64,000 nt of DNA, from the NCBI RefSeq assembly GCF_002090115.1, contig NZ_BBRK01000004.1:1-64000 (forward strand), written 5' to 3'. The translations under genes were made by a program, and so were the position numbers. This document shows, one piece after another, positions 47,332 through 56,370 of this stretch; within the stretch, counting starts at the first letter, position 1; each line of letters opens with the position of its first letter. The notes under the pieces are model-generated. The model was given only the letters and a program-made list of their open reading frames with translations. It had not been told where the DNA came from and searched no databases. This stretch comes from Demequina sp. NBRC 110054 (GTDB lineage: Bacteria > Actinomycetota > Actinomycetes > Actinomycetales > Demequinaceae).

Positions 47332-48626
47332 CACTCCCCCTCGATTCGCAGCACGGAGCTGATGTCGAGCACGGCGTCGAGGGCCGTGAGGTCCTCGAGC
47401 ACGCGTGCCATGTCGGATTCGGGCGCGCGGTGCGTCGCGATGACGAGCTCCGCGTGGTTCTCGTGCTGCGCGCGCTTCTGGCGCACGGTCTCGATCGATA
47501 CGCCTCGGTTGCCGAGCGTCGACGCGATCGAGGCGAGCATGCCCGGCCGGTCGACGACGTGCATGCGCAGCTGGAAGCGCGAGGAGACAGCCTCGATCGG
47601 CAGCACCGGATGGTCGGCGTAGTTCGACTCGAGCGGGCCGCGGCCTCCCTGCGCGCGGTGGCGCGCGACGGACACGATGTCGCCGAGCACGGCGGAGGCG
47701 GTGGGCGCGCCGCCGGCCCCCTGGCCGTAGAACATGAGCTCGCCCGCGGCCTCGGCCTCGATGAAGACCGCGTTGAACGCGCCGTGGACGCCCGCGAGCG
47801 GGTGCGACAGCGGCACGAGCGCGGGGTGCACGCGCACGGCCACGCCGTCGGCGGCACGCTCGGCGATCGCGAGCAGCTTGATGACGTGGCCCGACTCGGC
47901 CGCGGCGGCCACGTCGTCCTTGGTCACGGTCGAGATGCCCTCGCGGTGCACGTCGTCGAGCGCGACGCGCTGGTGGAACGCGAGCGACGCGAGGATCGCG
48001 GCCTTCGCGGCGGCGTCGAAGCCCTCGACGTCGGCCGTCGGGTCGGCCTCGGCGTAGCCGAGGCGCTGCGCCTCCGCGACCACGTCGCCGTACGCGAGAC
48101 CCTTGGTCGTCATCTCGTCGAGCACGTAGTTGGTGGTGCCGTTGACGATGCCGAGGATGCGCGTGATGTGGTCGCCCGCGAGCGACTCGCGCACGGGGCG
48201 GACGATCGGGATCGCGCCCGCGACCGCGGCCTCGTAGTACAGGTCGACGCCCGCGGCGTCGGCGGCCTCGTACAGCTCGGGACCGTGCGCGGCGAGCAGG
48301 GCCTTGTTCGCGGTCACGACGCCGGCGCCGGCCTCGATGGCCTTCAGGATCATGGTGCGGGCGGGCTCGAGGCCACCCATCACCTCGACGACCACGTCGG
48401 CGGACGCGATCAGCGCGTCCGCGTCGGACGTCAGGGCGTCGACCGGGACGACGGCGTCACGGGGCACCGAGGTATCCCTCACGTACACGCCGGCGAGGGT
48501 CACGGGCGCGCCTACGCGCCACGCCAGGTCGTCGGCCTGCTCCGTGAGCAGCCTCACCACCTGGGTTCCGACCGTTCCGCACCCGAGTACGGCTACCTTG
48601 ACAGGGTCTTTGAGCGCTCCAGACAC
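47331..48626 (-). CDS. hom: Homoserine dehydrogenase
   Basis: Reduces aspartate semialdehyde to homoserine. 431 residues: NAD(P)-binding [19 protein letters not shown], the catalytic domain with [23 protein letters not shown] and [36 protein letters not shown], and a C-terminal ACT domain ([19 protein letters not shown]) for threonine feedback control. The start is GTG 48626, with TAGGCT 6 nt upstream and no ribosome site. Confidence 0.97.
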   Translation of the reverse strand: MSGALKDPVKVAVLGCGTVGTQVVRLLTEQADDLAWRVGAPVTLAGVYVRDTSVPRDAVVPVDALTSDADALIASADVVVEVMGGLEPARTMILKAIEAGAGVVTANKALLAAHGPELYEAADAAGVDLYYEAAVAGAIPIVRPVRESLAGDHITRILGIVNGTTNYVLDEMTTKGLAYGDVVAEAQRLGYAEADPTADVEGFDAAAKAAILASLAFHQRVALDDVHREGISTVTKDDVAAAAESGHVIKLLAIAERAADGVAVRVHPALVPLSHPLAGVHGAFNAVFIEAEAAGELMFYGQGAGGAPTASAVLGDIVSVARHRAQGGRGPLESNYADHPVLPIEAVSSRFQLRMHVVDRPGMLASIASTLGNRGVSIETVRQKRAQHENHAELVIATHRAPESDMARVLEDLTALDAVLDISSVLRIEGE

Positions 48627-48632
48627 GCCCCC

Positions 48633-48638
48633 AGCCTA
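48633..48638 (-). promoter_or_regulatory. -10 box for leaderless hom-thrC-thrB transcript
   Basis: TAGGCT (48638-48633), 6 nt, GTG 48626. The -35 region is GC-rich and unrecognisable. Confidence 0.5.
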
Positions 48639-48665
48639 GCCGAGCGAGCACGGCCGCCCCGCCCC

Positions 48666-48739
48666 CGCATCGTCCCGGGCAAGGGACGATGCGCAGGCAG
48701 GCGAATGGACGATGCGCGCCCAGGCATGAGGACGATGCG
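48666..48739. repeat. Cluster of four GGACGATGCG elements
   Basis: CGCATCGTCC at 48666-48675, then GGACGATGCG at 48684-48693, 48707-48716 and 48730-48739. The first two form a perfect 11-bp inverted repeat (CGCATCGTCCC / GGGACGATGCG) around GGGCAA; the last three are direct copies spaced 23 bp apart start to start. The cluster fills the gap between the divergent hom and DUF817 genes. Confidence 0.85.
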
Positions 48740-48784
48740 TCAGTCGCCCTCCGCTCCCCCGGATCGCCGGTCGCGTGGGGCAGG

Positions 48785-49714
48785 ATGGGCCGGGTGGGGG
48801 AACGCAACGTCCTGGACCCCGAGCGCTGGCGGCCGCGTCGGCTGTGGCGCTTCGGGGTCGGCTTCGTCTGGCTCGAGCTCCAGTCGCTCGTGTTCGCGCT
48901 GGCGATCTTCGCCGCGCTCGCGCTGACGTCCGTGATCGACCTGCCGATCCCCCGCTACGACGCGCTGCTGATCTTCGCGGTCGTCCTCACCGCGGTGCTG
49001 TGGGCGACGGGATGGGAGACGACGCGCGAGGTCGGGGTGATCCTCGGGTTCCACCTCGTGGGCCTCACGCTGGAGATCTTCAAGGTGCACGTGGGCTCTT
49101 GGGTGTACCCCGACGAGGCGTGGTCGAAGGTCGCAGGGGTGCCGCTGTACTCGGGGTTCATGTACGCCGCGGTCGGCTCGTACATCGTGCAGGCCTGGCG
49201 CCGCTTCGACCTGCGCGTGACCGGCTTCCGCCTGTGGCCCATGACGTTCCTCGCGGTCGCCGCGTACGCGAACTTCTTCACGCACCACTGGATCCCGGAC
49301 CTGCGCTGGCTGATCGCCGCCGGGTTCCTCATCGAGACGCGCGGCACCCTCGTGCACTTCACGGTGCGCGAGCATCGGTACCGGATGCCGCTGCTGCTGT
49401 CCTTCGTCGCGATCGGGCTGGCGCTGTGGTTCGCCGAGAACGCAGCGACGCTGCTGGGCGCCTGGGCGTACCCGGACCAGCTGATCCACTGGACGATGGT
49501 GCATGTGGGCAAGGTCGGCTCGTGGGCCCTGCTCGTGTCTCTGAGCTTCGTGATCGTCGCGGCGCTCAAGCGTCTCGAGGGCGTGCTCGACGGCAAGGAG
49601 GACGACGAGCCGAGCGTCGTCGTGGTCAGGCGCGAGGCCAGGGCGAGGCGCCGCTCGGAGGCTCGCGTCGAGCGGCGAGCCGCCCGCGCGCCAGAACGTA
49701 GCCTGGAGCCATGA
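48785..49714 (+). CDS. DUF817 family membrane protein
   Basis: 309 residues, about 8 TM helices, with the DUF817 features EIFKVHVGSWVYPDEAWSKVAGVPLYSGFMYAAVGSY, NFFTHHWIPD and LGAWAYPDQLIHWTMVHVGKVGSWALLV. The C-terminal 50 residues are Arg-rich and cytoplasmic. The function is unknown. ATG 48785 is the chosen start, but GTG 48794 is possible, and no ribosome site is clear. It overlaps the following phosphatase gene by 4 nt. Confidence 0.82.
   Translation: MGRVGERNVLDPERWRPRRLWRFGVGFVWLELQSLVFALAIFAALALTSVIDLPIPRYDALLIFAVVLTAVLWATGWETTREVGVILGFHLVGLTLEIFKVHVGSWVYPDEAWSKVAGVPLYSGFMYAAVGSYIVQAWRRFDLRVTGFRLWPMTFLAVAAYANFFTHHWIPDLRWLIAAGFLIETRGTLVHFTVREHRYRMPLLLSFVAIGLALWFAENAATLLGAWAYPDQLIHWTMVHVGKVGSWALLVSLSFVIVAALKRLEGVLDGKEDDEPSVVVVRREARARRRSEARVERRAARAPERSLEP
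49699..49704 (+). promoter_or_regulatory. -10 box for a possible leaderless phosphatase transcript
   Basis: TAGCCT, then GGAGCC, then ATG 49711. It lies inside the end of the DUF817 gene. GGAG is also present, but at only 2 nt from the start codon it is too close for a normal ribosome site. Confidence 0.35.
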
Positions 49715-50259
49715 CCCGTCCCGCCCGTGTCCTCATGATCTGCTCCGGCAACATCTGCCGCTCCCCCGCGATGCACTACCTCGCGGCGCGCGAGTGGGGA
49801 TCCGCGGCTGAGGTGAGGTCCGCGGGCACCTGGGCGGAGATCGGAATGGACGCGACGCGGGAGATCCGCAGATCCGCGCGCGAGCGAGCCGGGCTCGAGA
49901 TGCCGCGGCACCGGCCCACCCAGCTCGACTCGGAGCTGATCGGCTGGGCCGACCTCGTGCTCGTGGCGACGAGCCAGCACTCCCGCTGGATCTCGCAGAG
50001 CGAGGGGCTCCTGCCCGACCACGTGTTCGGGATCAAGGAGGCGGTCGACCTTTCCGAGCGGGCCTCAACACCGCCCGGGGACACCCCGGCCGAGCGCCTG
50101 GTCGCCGCCGCATCGTCCCTGCATGCGGAGCGGCTGCGCCACGAGGTGCCGCTGAGGAGCCTCGACGACCCGTGGTCGCACCCGCAGGAGGTCTTCGACC
50201 GCGTGATGGACGAGATCGTCGATGCGATCGACGCGCTGGGGGCGTGGGCGCGGGTCTGA
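49711..50259 (+). CDS. Low-molecular-weight protein tyrosine phosphatase
   Basis: 182 residues. The phosphate-binding loop CSGNICRS has nucleophile C11 and R17, and the general acid is D153 in SLDDPWSHP, so the catalytic set is complete. Compared with the usual 150-residue enzyme there is an insert around 110-140 (STPPGDTPAERLVAAASS). Roles in actinobacteria include exopolysaccharide control and signalling. Arsenate reductase is less likely because the second and third redox cysteines are absent. It overlaps the DUF817 gene by 4 nt. Confidence 0.9.
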   Translation: MTRPARVLMICSGNICRSPAMHYLAAREWGSAAEVRSAGTWAEIGMDATREIRRSARERAGLEMPRHRPTQLDSELIGWADLVLVATSQHSRWISQSEGLLPDHVFGIKEAVDLSERASTPPGDTPAERLVAAASSLHAERLRHEVPLRSLDDPWSHPQEVFDRVMDEIVDAIDALGAWARV

Positions 50260-50280
50260 GAAGGGAGCTCGGCTGTCACG

Positions 50281-50306
50281 CGGGCCAGCGCCTCAGCGCG
50301 TGCCCG
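50281..50306 (+). terminator. Weak stem-loop between convergent phosphatase and HxlR genes
   Basis: CGGGC (50281-50285) pairs with GCCCG (50302-50306) and GCGC (50288-50291) with GCGC (50296-50299), with a 2x2 internal loop and a CTCA tip. It lies 22 nt after the phosphatase stop. Confidence 0.35.
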
Positions 50307-50322
50307 GTCGGCCCCCCTGCTG

Positions 50323-50730
50323 CTACGCGTCGTAGTCCGCGCGCGAGCGATCCAGGTCGGACACCGCTCCCTGGAGGACATCGGCGAGGCCGCGCAGGCG
50401 GGTCGCGATGTCCGCCCCGAGCGGCGTGAGAGCGTAGTCGACGCGCGGCGGGACCACGCCGTGATCCGTGCGCGTGAGCAGCCCCTCACGCTCGAGCGCG
50501 TGGAGCGATTGGGAGAGCATCTTCTCGCTCACGCCCTCGACGAGGCGGCGCAGCTCGCCGAAACGATGAGGCCCCTCGACCAGCGCGAGGAGCACGAGCG
50601 AGGCCCACTTCCCGGTGACGACCTCGAACGCGGCGCGCGAGCTGCAGGCGCGCGCGAAGACGTCGGCGACGAGCTCCCGGCTCGGCGCCTCCGCGTTGAG
50701 GGCCTCGGCCCCGCGTGCGTCGATCGACAT
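50323..50730 (-). CDS. HxlR family regulator
   Basis: 135 residues. The winged-helix HxlR pattern is clear: EVVTGKWASLVLLALVEGPHRFGELRRLVEGVSEKMLSQSLHALEREGLL, then the wing YALTPLGADI. One cysteine (RACSSRAAF) lies at the position often used for redox or quinone/aldehyde sensing. It is divergent from a QorB-like reductase, the same arrangement as ytfH-ytfG of Escherichia coli. The ATG has TATCCT 6 nt upstream (leaderless). Confidence 0.88.
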   Translation of the reverse strand: MSIDARGAEALNAEAPSRELVADVFARACSSRAAFEVVTGKWASLVLLALVEGPHRFGELRRLVEGVSEKMLSQSLHALEREGLLTRTDHGVVPPRVDYALTPLGADIATRLRGLADVLQGAVSDLDRSRADYDA

Positions 50731-50736
50731 GGCCCC

Positions 50737-50779
50737 AGGATACGCCTTGACTGCGGAATAGAAAGTACTATCGAATAGT
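50737..50779. promoter_or_regulatory. Divergent promoter region with dyad for HxlR and QorB-like genes
   Basis: For the HxlR gene: -10 TATCCT (50742-50737), 6 nt from its ATG. For the reductase: -35 TTGACT (50747-50752) and -10 TATCGA (50769-50774), 16 bp apart. The inverted repeat ACTAT-CGA-ATAGT (50767-50779) lies on the reductase -10, as expected for a repressor site. Confidence 0.55.
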
Positions 50780-50825
50780 TAGCATCAGGGTCGCGAACAC
50801 GTCGCGCCTGTATGAAAGGGATGCC

Positions 50826-51674
50826 ATGACCACCTACGCCGTCACCGGAGCCTCGGGCCAGCTCGGCCGCAAGATCGTCCAGTCGCTGCTCGACCTCCAC
50901 ATCTCCCCGTTCGACGTGATCGCGCTCGCCCGCGACACCTCCAAGGTCGAGGACCTCACCGACCTCGGAGTGCGAGCGCGCACCGCCGACTACGACCAGC
51001 CCGAGACCCTCGGCGCCGCGCTCGAGGGCGTCGACCGCCTCGTCCTCGTCTCCGCGTCCGAGCCCGGCAAGCGCCTCCCCCAGCACCAGGCCGTGATCAC
51101 GGCGGCCGAGGCCGCGGGCGTCCAGCGCCTCGTCTACACGTCGCTGCTCAAGGCGGACGACACGACCAACGGGCTCGCGCCGGAGCACGTCGCGACCGAG
51201 GGCCTGCTGGCCGAGTCCTCGCTCGAGACCGTCTCCCTGCGCAACTCCTGGTACACCGAGAACTACACCGCGCAGATCCCCGGCTACCTCGAGCGCGGGA
51301 TCGTCGGCGCCGCCGGGGAGGGCCGCATCGCGGCAGCCACCCGCCAGGACTTCGCCGAGGCCGCGGCGGCCGCCGTCACCGCGGACACCGTGAAGCCCGT
51401 CTACGAGCTCGGTGGCGAGTCGTTCACCATGGCCGCGTTCGCCGCAGCGCTGTCCGAGGCGTCGGGCAAGGACATCACCTACACGAATGTGAGCGTCGAG
51501 GATCTCGTCGCGGGCATGGTCGCGGCCGGCATGGACGAGGGCACCGCGGGCTTCTGGGCCTCGATCGACGCGAGCATCGAGAAGGGCGACCTCGACACCG
51601 ACTCGACAGACCTCGCCGACCTCATCGGCCGCAAGCCGACCTCGCTCGCCGACGCGATCAAGGCCGCGCTCTAG
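50826..51674 (+). CDS. NAD(P)H:quinone oxidoreductase-like protein (QorB/NmrA family)
   Basis: 282 residues. The Rossmann motif TGASGQLGRKIVQSLL (about 7-22) and the atypical-SDR layout without the YxxxK catalytic pair place it in the QorB/NmrA-like group. RLVYTSLLKADDTTNGLAPEH and SLRNSWYTENY match the active-site region of QorB, which reduces quinones with NADPH. AAAGGG precedes the ATG. It is probably induced by quinones or electrophiles through the divergent HxlR protein. Confidence 0.88.
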   Translation: MTTYAVTGASGQLGRKIVQSLLDLHISPFDVIALARDTSKVEDLTDLGVRARTADYDQPETLGAALEGVDRLVLVSASEPGKRLPQHQAVITAAEAAGVQRLVYTSLLKADDTTNGLAPEHVATEGLLAESSLETVSLRNSWYTENYTAQIPGYLERGIVGAAGEGRIAAATRQDFAEAAAAAVTADTVKPVYELGGESFTMAAFAAALSEASGKDITYTNVSVEDLVAGMVAAGMDEGTAGFWASIDASIEKGDLDTDSTDLADLIGRKPTSLADAIKAAL

Positions 51675-51750
51675 CCAACCGGCCCTCGTGCGCACAGCGC
51701 TCGCCGCGAGGCGACCGCACCGCGCAGAGGACCTGTCGCAGGCCCGGCTC

Positions 51751-52806
51751 TCAGCGACCGCCCGCGCGCTGCCACGCGGCGTGCTCAGCGAGCTTCGCGT
51801 AGAGGTCCTCGAACATCATGCGCGTGTCGAAGCCCGTGTAGACGCGCATCGGGCGCGCCCCCTCGACGTGGCGGTACGTACCCTCGCCAGTGATCTCCGG
51901 GGTAGGCATGACCACATAGTCGCTGCTGGACGTCGCGGGCTCGAACGGCGACTGCAGGGCCGTGAGGAGCACGAGCGGCTGATCGCCGAGCGCATACGCC
52001 TCGCCCGCGCCGCGACCAGAGTGCGCGACTGCCCCGCGCAGGATCTCGAGCGCCTCGTCGTGGAGGTACTCGCCGAGCGGCCCCGTGGAGCGCACGCGCG
52101 TGCGCAGCTCCGCGAAGGACACGAGGCATCGGCGGTACGCGTCACGCGGCACCTGCCAGATCGTTGCCTCGGAGGCGAAGACGACCTGTGCGGCTGCCAC
52201 GTCGATCGCCAGGTTGTACTCGACCGCGCTGCCGCCGGGAGGCGCCTCGGCGAAGCCCTCGTGCTCGGGCCCGCCGATCCAGACCACCGTGAGCCGCGAC
52301 GCGATCGACGGCTCCATGAGCAGCGCCGAGGCGAGGTCCGTCAGGCCGCCGCCCGCCGCGTAGAACAGCGGCAGATCCGTGTCGTCGCGCAGGGCCTCGG
52401 CGATGATCGCCCTCGCCGCGGGAGAGTCGATCGCTGTCCTCGGGTCGCGCATCGCGGCCTGAGCGCCGAGGACGATGCGGTCGTCATCCGTGAGCCCAAG
52501 CCGAGAGAAGACCTCGCGCGCGACCAGGACCGCGTGAGACGCCGTGTCGGGGCCGGGGTCGAAGCCGTCACCCTCGCTCAGGTGCGAGCCGACGACGAGC
52601 CGGATGTCGACGCTCGGCGACAGCAGATGATGCGCGAGCTGGAACACATCGTCCGGGTCGCCGGAGAAGTCGTTGTCGACGATGACGCGGTACCGCGGCG
52701 GCAGCACCTCCGTCCCCGTCCACGGGGCCTCTCCAAGGCTCCAGGTACGCGGCGCCGCCACCTCGACGACCCGCTCGGGCGTGGGAATGTTCGTCACACC
52801 CGACAC
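51751..52806 (-). CDS. Nucleoside hydrolase-like protein
   Basis: 351 residues. The calcium-binding DxDxxxDD motif of inosine-uridine nucleoside hydrolases is present in a modified form, VDNDFSGDPDDVFQ (D44, D46, D50, D52, D53). FYAAGGGLTDLASAL and VWIGGPEHEG correspond to the middle of the domain, and EYNLAIDVAAAQVVF to the region that supplies the last ligand Asp. It is longer than the usual 310 residues at both ends. The substrate, a ribonucleoside, is inferred. Starts are uncertain: GTG 52806 or GTG 52797. Confidence 0.82.
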   Translation of the reverse strand: MSGVTNIPTPERVVEVAAPRTWSLGEAPWTGTEVLPPRYRVIVDNDFSGDPDDVFQLAHHLLSPSVDIRLVVGSHLSEGDGFDPGPDTASHAVLVAREVFSRLGLTDDDRIVLGAQAAMRDPRTAIDSPAARAIIAEALRDDTDLPLFYAAGGGLTDLASALLMEPSIASRLTVVWIGGPEHEGFAEAPPGGSAVEYNLAIDVAAAQVVFASEATIWQVPRDAYRRCLVSFAELRTRVRSTGPLGEYLHDEALEILRGAVAHSGRGAGEAYALGDQPLVLLTALQSPFEPATSSSDYVVMPTPEITGEGTYRHVEGARPMRVYTGFDTRMMFEDLYAKLAEHAAWQRAGGR

Positions 52807-52842
52807 TCTGGCGCGGCCGCGCGGGCCCTGTCCAGCCCGCCT

Positions 52843-54180
52843 CTACTCGGGCGCGACGTCCCAGCTGAGCAGGTCCTCCATGGTGTCGCGGCGGACATGC
52901 ACCTGCGCCTGGCCGTCCTTCACGGAGATGACCGCGGGGCGCAGCAGGCCGTTGTAGTTGTTCGCCATCACGCGCCCGTACGCGCCGGTGGCGGGCACGG
53001 CGAGCAGGTCTCCCCTGCTGACGTCGCCCGGCAGCTCGACGTTGCGGACCAGGACGTCGCCGCTCTCGCAGTGCTTGCCGACCACCCGGCTGAGCGCGGG
53101 AGGCTCCTCCGACAGCCGCGCCGCGAGGGTCGCGGAGTACTCCGCGCCGTAGGTGATCGGGCGCATGTTGTCGCTCATGCCGCCGTCGACGGCGACATAC
53201 GTGCGGTGGCCGCCCTCCTCGAGGTTCACGGTCTTCACCACGCCGACGCGGTACAGCGTCATGCCTGCGGGCCCGGAGATCGCGCGGCCGGGCTCGATCG
53301 ACATGCGCGGCCACGTGCCGCCGGCCTCCTTGAGCGCCTCGGCGACCGCATCGGCGATCTCGAAGGCCGCGCGCTCGGGCTCGAGCGCCTCGGCGCCAGG
53401 CACGTACGAGATCGCGTAGCCGCCGCCCAGGTCCACCTCGGGCATCTCGACGCCGGACTCGGCGGCGAACTCGGCCCGCAATCCGAACATGCGCGTCGCG
53501 GACTCGCGGAACGCGTCGATCGACAGGATCTGGGAGCCGATGTGGGTGTGGATTCCCTGCAGCTCGAGGCTCTCCGCGGCGTGCACGCGCCGCAGCGCCT
53601 CGATCGCGGCGCCGGACGCGAGCGACAGCCCGAACTTCTGGTCCTCGTGGCTCGTCGCGATGTACTCGTGACCGCCCGCGTGCACGCCGGTGGTGACGCG
53701 CACCATCACGGGCGCGGTGACGCCGAGCTCGAAGGCGATCGCGTCGAGGATCGCGATCTCGTCGAACGAGTCGACGACGATGCGCCCCACGCCGACCTTG
53801 AGCGCGCGCTCGATCTCCGCATCCGACTTGTTGTTGCCGTGCAGACCGATGCGCTCGGGAGGCATCCCGCCGCGCAGCGCGATCTCGAGCTCGCCGCCCG
53901 ACGCGACGTCCATCCGCAGATCCTCGTCGAGCATCCACCGCGTCACCCGCGAGGACAGGAACGACTTGCTCGCGTAGTACACGTCGCACTTCGTGCCGTG
54001 GCGCCCGAAGGCCGCGGTGAAGTGGTCGCGGAACGCCGCGGCCCTCGCGCGGAGGTCCGCCTCGTCGACGATGTACAGCGGCGTGCCGAACTCGCCGGCG
54101 AGCTGACGCACGTCGCACCCGCCGACGCGCAGCGCCCCGTCGTCGCCGCGCTCGACCGTCCGGGACCAGACTGCGCTCAC
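52843..54180 (-). CDS. lysA: Diaminopimelate decarboxylase
   Basis: PLP enzyme making lysine from meso-diaminopimelate. 445 residues. PLP lysine K72 in VYYASKSFLSS, the Gly-rich phosphate loop region VDLGGGYAISY, and HCESGD with the catalytic cysteine from the partner subunit. The substrate-binding Arg/Glu set (EPGRAISG) is intact. It begins 3 nt after the argS stop, so the two form an operon as in most actinobacteria. Confidence 0.97.
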   Translation of the reverse strand: MSAVWSRTVERGDDGALRVGGCDVRQLAGEFGTPLYIVDEADLRARAAAFRDHFTAAFGRHGTKCDVYYASKSFLSSRVTRWMLDEDLRMDVASGGELEIALRGGMPPERIGLHGNNKSDAEIERALKVGVGRIVVDSFDEIAILDAIAFELGVTAPVMVRVTTGVHAGGHEYIATSHEDQKFGLSLASGAAIEALRRVHAAESLELQGIHTHIGSQILSIDAFRESATRMFGLRAEFAAESGVEMPEVDLGGGYAISYVPGAEALEPERAAFEIADAVAEALKEAGGTWPRMSIEPGRAISGPAGMTLYRVGVVKTVNLEEGGHRTYVAVDGGMSDNMRPITYGAEYSATLAARLSEEPPALSRVVGKHCESGDVLVRNVELPGDVSRGDLLAVPATGAYGRVMANNYNGLLRPAVISVKDGQAQVHVRRDTMEDLLSWDVAPE

Positions 54181-54183
54181 GCC

Positions 54184-55860
54184 TTACATCCTCTCGGGCG
54201 CGGAGACGCCCAGCAAGTGGAGCCCGGTGCGCAGCACCATGCCGGTCGCGTCGTTGAGCCACAGGCGCGTGTGGTGCAGGTCCGTGACCTCCTCGTCGCC
54301 CAGCGGGGTGACGCGAGTGCGGTCGTACCAGCGGTTGAACGCGGTCGCGAGGTCCTCGAGGTAGCGGGCGACGCGGTGCTGCTCGCGGTACTCGACGGCC
54401 TGCGCGACGATGCGAGGGAACTCGCCGAGCGCGCCGAGCAGCGCCGCCTCGGACTCGTGAGACAGGAGCGAGGCGTCGAAGCCCTTGTCGCGGTCGATGC
54501 CGTACTCGGCCGCGTTGCGCGCGACGCCGGCGGTGCGCGCGTGCGCGTACTGGACGTAGAACACCGGGTTCGCGTTCGTGGCCGACGCGAGCAGGTCCAG
54601 GTCGATGTCGATCGACTGGTCCGCGCTCGAGCGCGCGAGCGCGTAGCGCGCGGCGTCGACGCCGACGGCCTCGACGAGGTCCTGCATCGTCACGACCGTG
54701 CCCGCGCGCTTGGACATGCGCACCGGCTGACCGTCCTTCACGAGGTTGACCATCTGACCGATGATGACCTCGACAGAGGCGGGGTCATAGCCGAGCGCGG
54801 CGGCCGCGGCCTTGAGGCGCGCGATGTAGCCGTGGTGGTCGGCGCCGAGCAGGTAGATGCACAGGTCCGCACCGCGCTCGTGCTTGTCACGGATGTAGGC
54901 GATGTCGCCCGCGATGTACGCGGCGTTGCCGTCGGACTTGATGACGACGCGATCCTTGTCGTCGCCGTGCTCCGTCGACCTCAGCCACCACGCGCCCTCG
55001 GACTCGTACAGCGCGCCGTTGGACTTGAGCTCGTCGAGCGCCGCGGTGACCTTGCCCTCGGAGTGCAGCGCCTCCTCGTGGAAGTAGACGTCGAACTCGA
55101 CGCCGAAGTCCTTGAGCTCCTGCTTGATCTCGTCGAACATCAGGTGCACGCCGCGCGAACGGAAGAACTCCTGCATCTCGTCGGCCGGAAGCTCCAGCGG
55201 ATCCTTCTCGCCTACCTCCATGGCCTGGATGAGCACCTGGTTGGCGATCTCCTGGATGTAGTCGCCGCCGTAGCCGTTCTCCGGGGTGTCGTCGCCCTTG
55301 ATCGCGGCGACGAGCGACTTTGCGAAGTTGTCGATCTGCGAGCCGTGGTCGTTGAAGTAGTACTCGCGGATGACGCGGGCCTCGTGGAACTCGAGCAGTC
55401 GTGCGAGCGAGTCGCCGACGGCTGCCCAGCGCGTACCGCCGAGGTGGATCGGACCGGTGGGGTTCGCGGACACGAACTCGACGTTGACCGTCGTGCCCTT
55501 GAGCGTCTCACCGCGGCCGAAGGCGCCGTTCGCGAGGACGATGGTGCGCGCCAGCTCGCCCGCGGCGCCGGCCGCGAGGCGGATGTTGATGAAGCCAGGG
55601 CCAGCGACCTCGGCGGTGTCGATGCCGTCGATCTCGGCGAGGCGCTCGACGAGCGTCGACGCGAACTCGCGCGGGTTGGTGCCGGCCTTCTTCGCGAGCT
55701 GCATCGCGACGTTGGTGGACCAGTCGCCGTGCTCTCGCTGGCGCGGTCGCTCCACGCGGATGTCCTCGGGGACGTCGAACGGTGACAGCTGGAAGTCGCT
55801 GTCGTCGATCCCCTGAAGAAGGGCGGCACGGATTGCTTCGCTGAGCTGCTCGGGAGTCAC
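54184..55860 (-). CDS. argS: Arginyl-tRNA synthetase
   Basis: Class I synthetase, 558 residues. N-terminal Arg-tRNA-specific domain; HIGH-type motif HLGG at 139-142 ([19 protein letters not shown]); KMSKS equivalent RMSKRAGT; C-terminal anticodon-binding DALR domain ending in LGVSAPERM. The GTG start at 55860 has TAGAAT exactly 6 nt upstream and no ribosome site. Confidence 0.97.
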   Translation of the reverse strand: MTPEQLSEAIRAALLQGIDDSDFQLSPFDVPEDIRVERPRQREHGDWSTNVAMQLAKKAGTNPREFASTLVERLAEIDGIDTAEVAGPGFINIRLAAGAAGELARTIVLANGAFGRGETLKGTTVNVEFVSANPTGPIHLGGTRWAAVGDSLARLLEFHEARVIREYYFNDHGSQIDNFAKSLVAAIKGDDTPENGYGGDYIQEIANQVLIQAMEVGEKDPLELPADEMQEFFRSRGVHLMFDEIKQELKDFGVEFDVYFHEEALHSEGKVTAALDELKSNGALYESEGAWWLRSTEHGDDKDRVVIKSDGNAAYIAGDIAYIRDKHERGADLCIYLLGADHHGYIARLKAAAAALGYDPASVEVIIGQMVNLVKDGQPVRMSKRAGTVVTMQDLVEAVGVDAARYALARSSADQSIDIDLDLLASATNANPVFYVQYAHARTAGVARNAAEYGIDRDKGFDASLLSHESEAALLGALGEFPRIVAQAVEYREQHRVARYLEDLATAFNRWYDRTRVTPLGDEEVTDLHHTRLWLNDATGMVLRTGLHLLGVSAPERM

Positions 55861-55866
55861 CTGCCG

Positions 55867-55872
55867 ATTCTA
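55867..55872 (-). promoter_or_regulatory. -10 box for leaderless argS-lysA transcript
   Basis: TAGAAT (55872-55867), then CGGCAG, then GTG 55860. This is the closest match to the TATAAT consensus among the leaderless sites here. Confidence 0.55.
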
Positions 55873-55913
55873 TCGGCGCAGGCACCGCCCCAGCACCGCC
55901 AACGAGGACCGCC

Positions 55914-56252
55914 TCAGTCGAGCACCCTCACGCCCGTGACGTCGCACTGGACCGGGTACGACTCGGCGCACATGTCGGCCCACACCTCGATCGTCGCGCC
56001 CGCGGGGATCGACGTGGATTCGATGCCGTTCCAGCCCGAGTCCCACACGTTCACGTCGGGGCCGACCTCGAAGATCGTGCCGGAGTAGTACTCGTATCCC
56101 GTGTCGGGGATGAACGACAGCGACACCGTGTCTCCCGACGCCGCCACGGCCGCCACGGTGCCGACCGCGTTCGCCTCGCCCGTCCCGATCGGCCTGCACG
56201 CCGCGAGCGCGAGCACCCCCACGGCCACGAGCAGGACCGCTTGCCGTCGCAT
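55914..56252 (-). CDS. Small lipoprotein, unknown function
   Basis: 112 residues. Signal MRRQAVLLVAVGVLALAAC with lipobox cysteine 19. The mature part is a small beta-rich domain (GTVAAVAASGDTVSLSFIP, YYSGTIFEVGPDVNVWDSGW) with two cysteines (DMCAESYPVQCDV) suited to a disulfide. ATG 56252 is chosen because GGAGG is 10 nt upstream; ATG 56261 would leave only 1 nt. The start codon lies inside a copy of the GGACGATGCG element. Confidence 0.72.
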   Translation of the reverse strand: MRRQAVLLVAVGVLALAACRPIGTGEANAVGTVAAVAASGDTVSLSFIPDTGYEYYSGTIFEVGPDVNVWDSGWNGIESTSIPAGATIEVWADMCAESYPVQCDVTGVRVLD

Positions 56253-56318
56253 CGTCCTCATGCCTCCACGGTACCGCGCGACGCCCAGGGCGCGCTGGGC
56301 GAAGTCGCCCCGCACCAG

Positions 56319-56328
56319 GGACGATGCG
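56319..56328 (+). repeat. Single intergenic GGACGATGCG element
   Basis: One copy (GGGACGATGCGGC) in the 118-nt gap between the small lipoprotein and the rhamnose LacI gene. Confidence 0.6.
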
Positions 56329-56370
56329 GCACCCGGTGCACCTCGGGCGTCGCCTGAGCAGCGAGCGCGG

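Noticed and set aside
49711..50259. Arsenate reductase as the function of the phosphatase
   Set aside because: The resolving cysteines needed for thioredoxin-coupled arsenate reduction are absent, whereas the phosphatase general acid DP is present.
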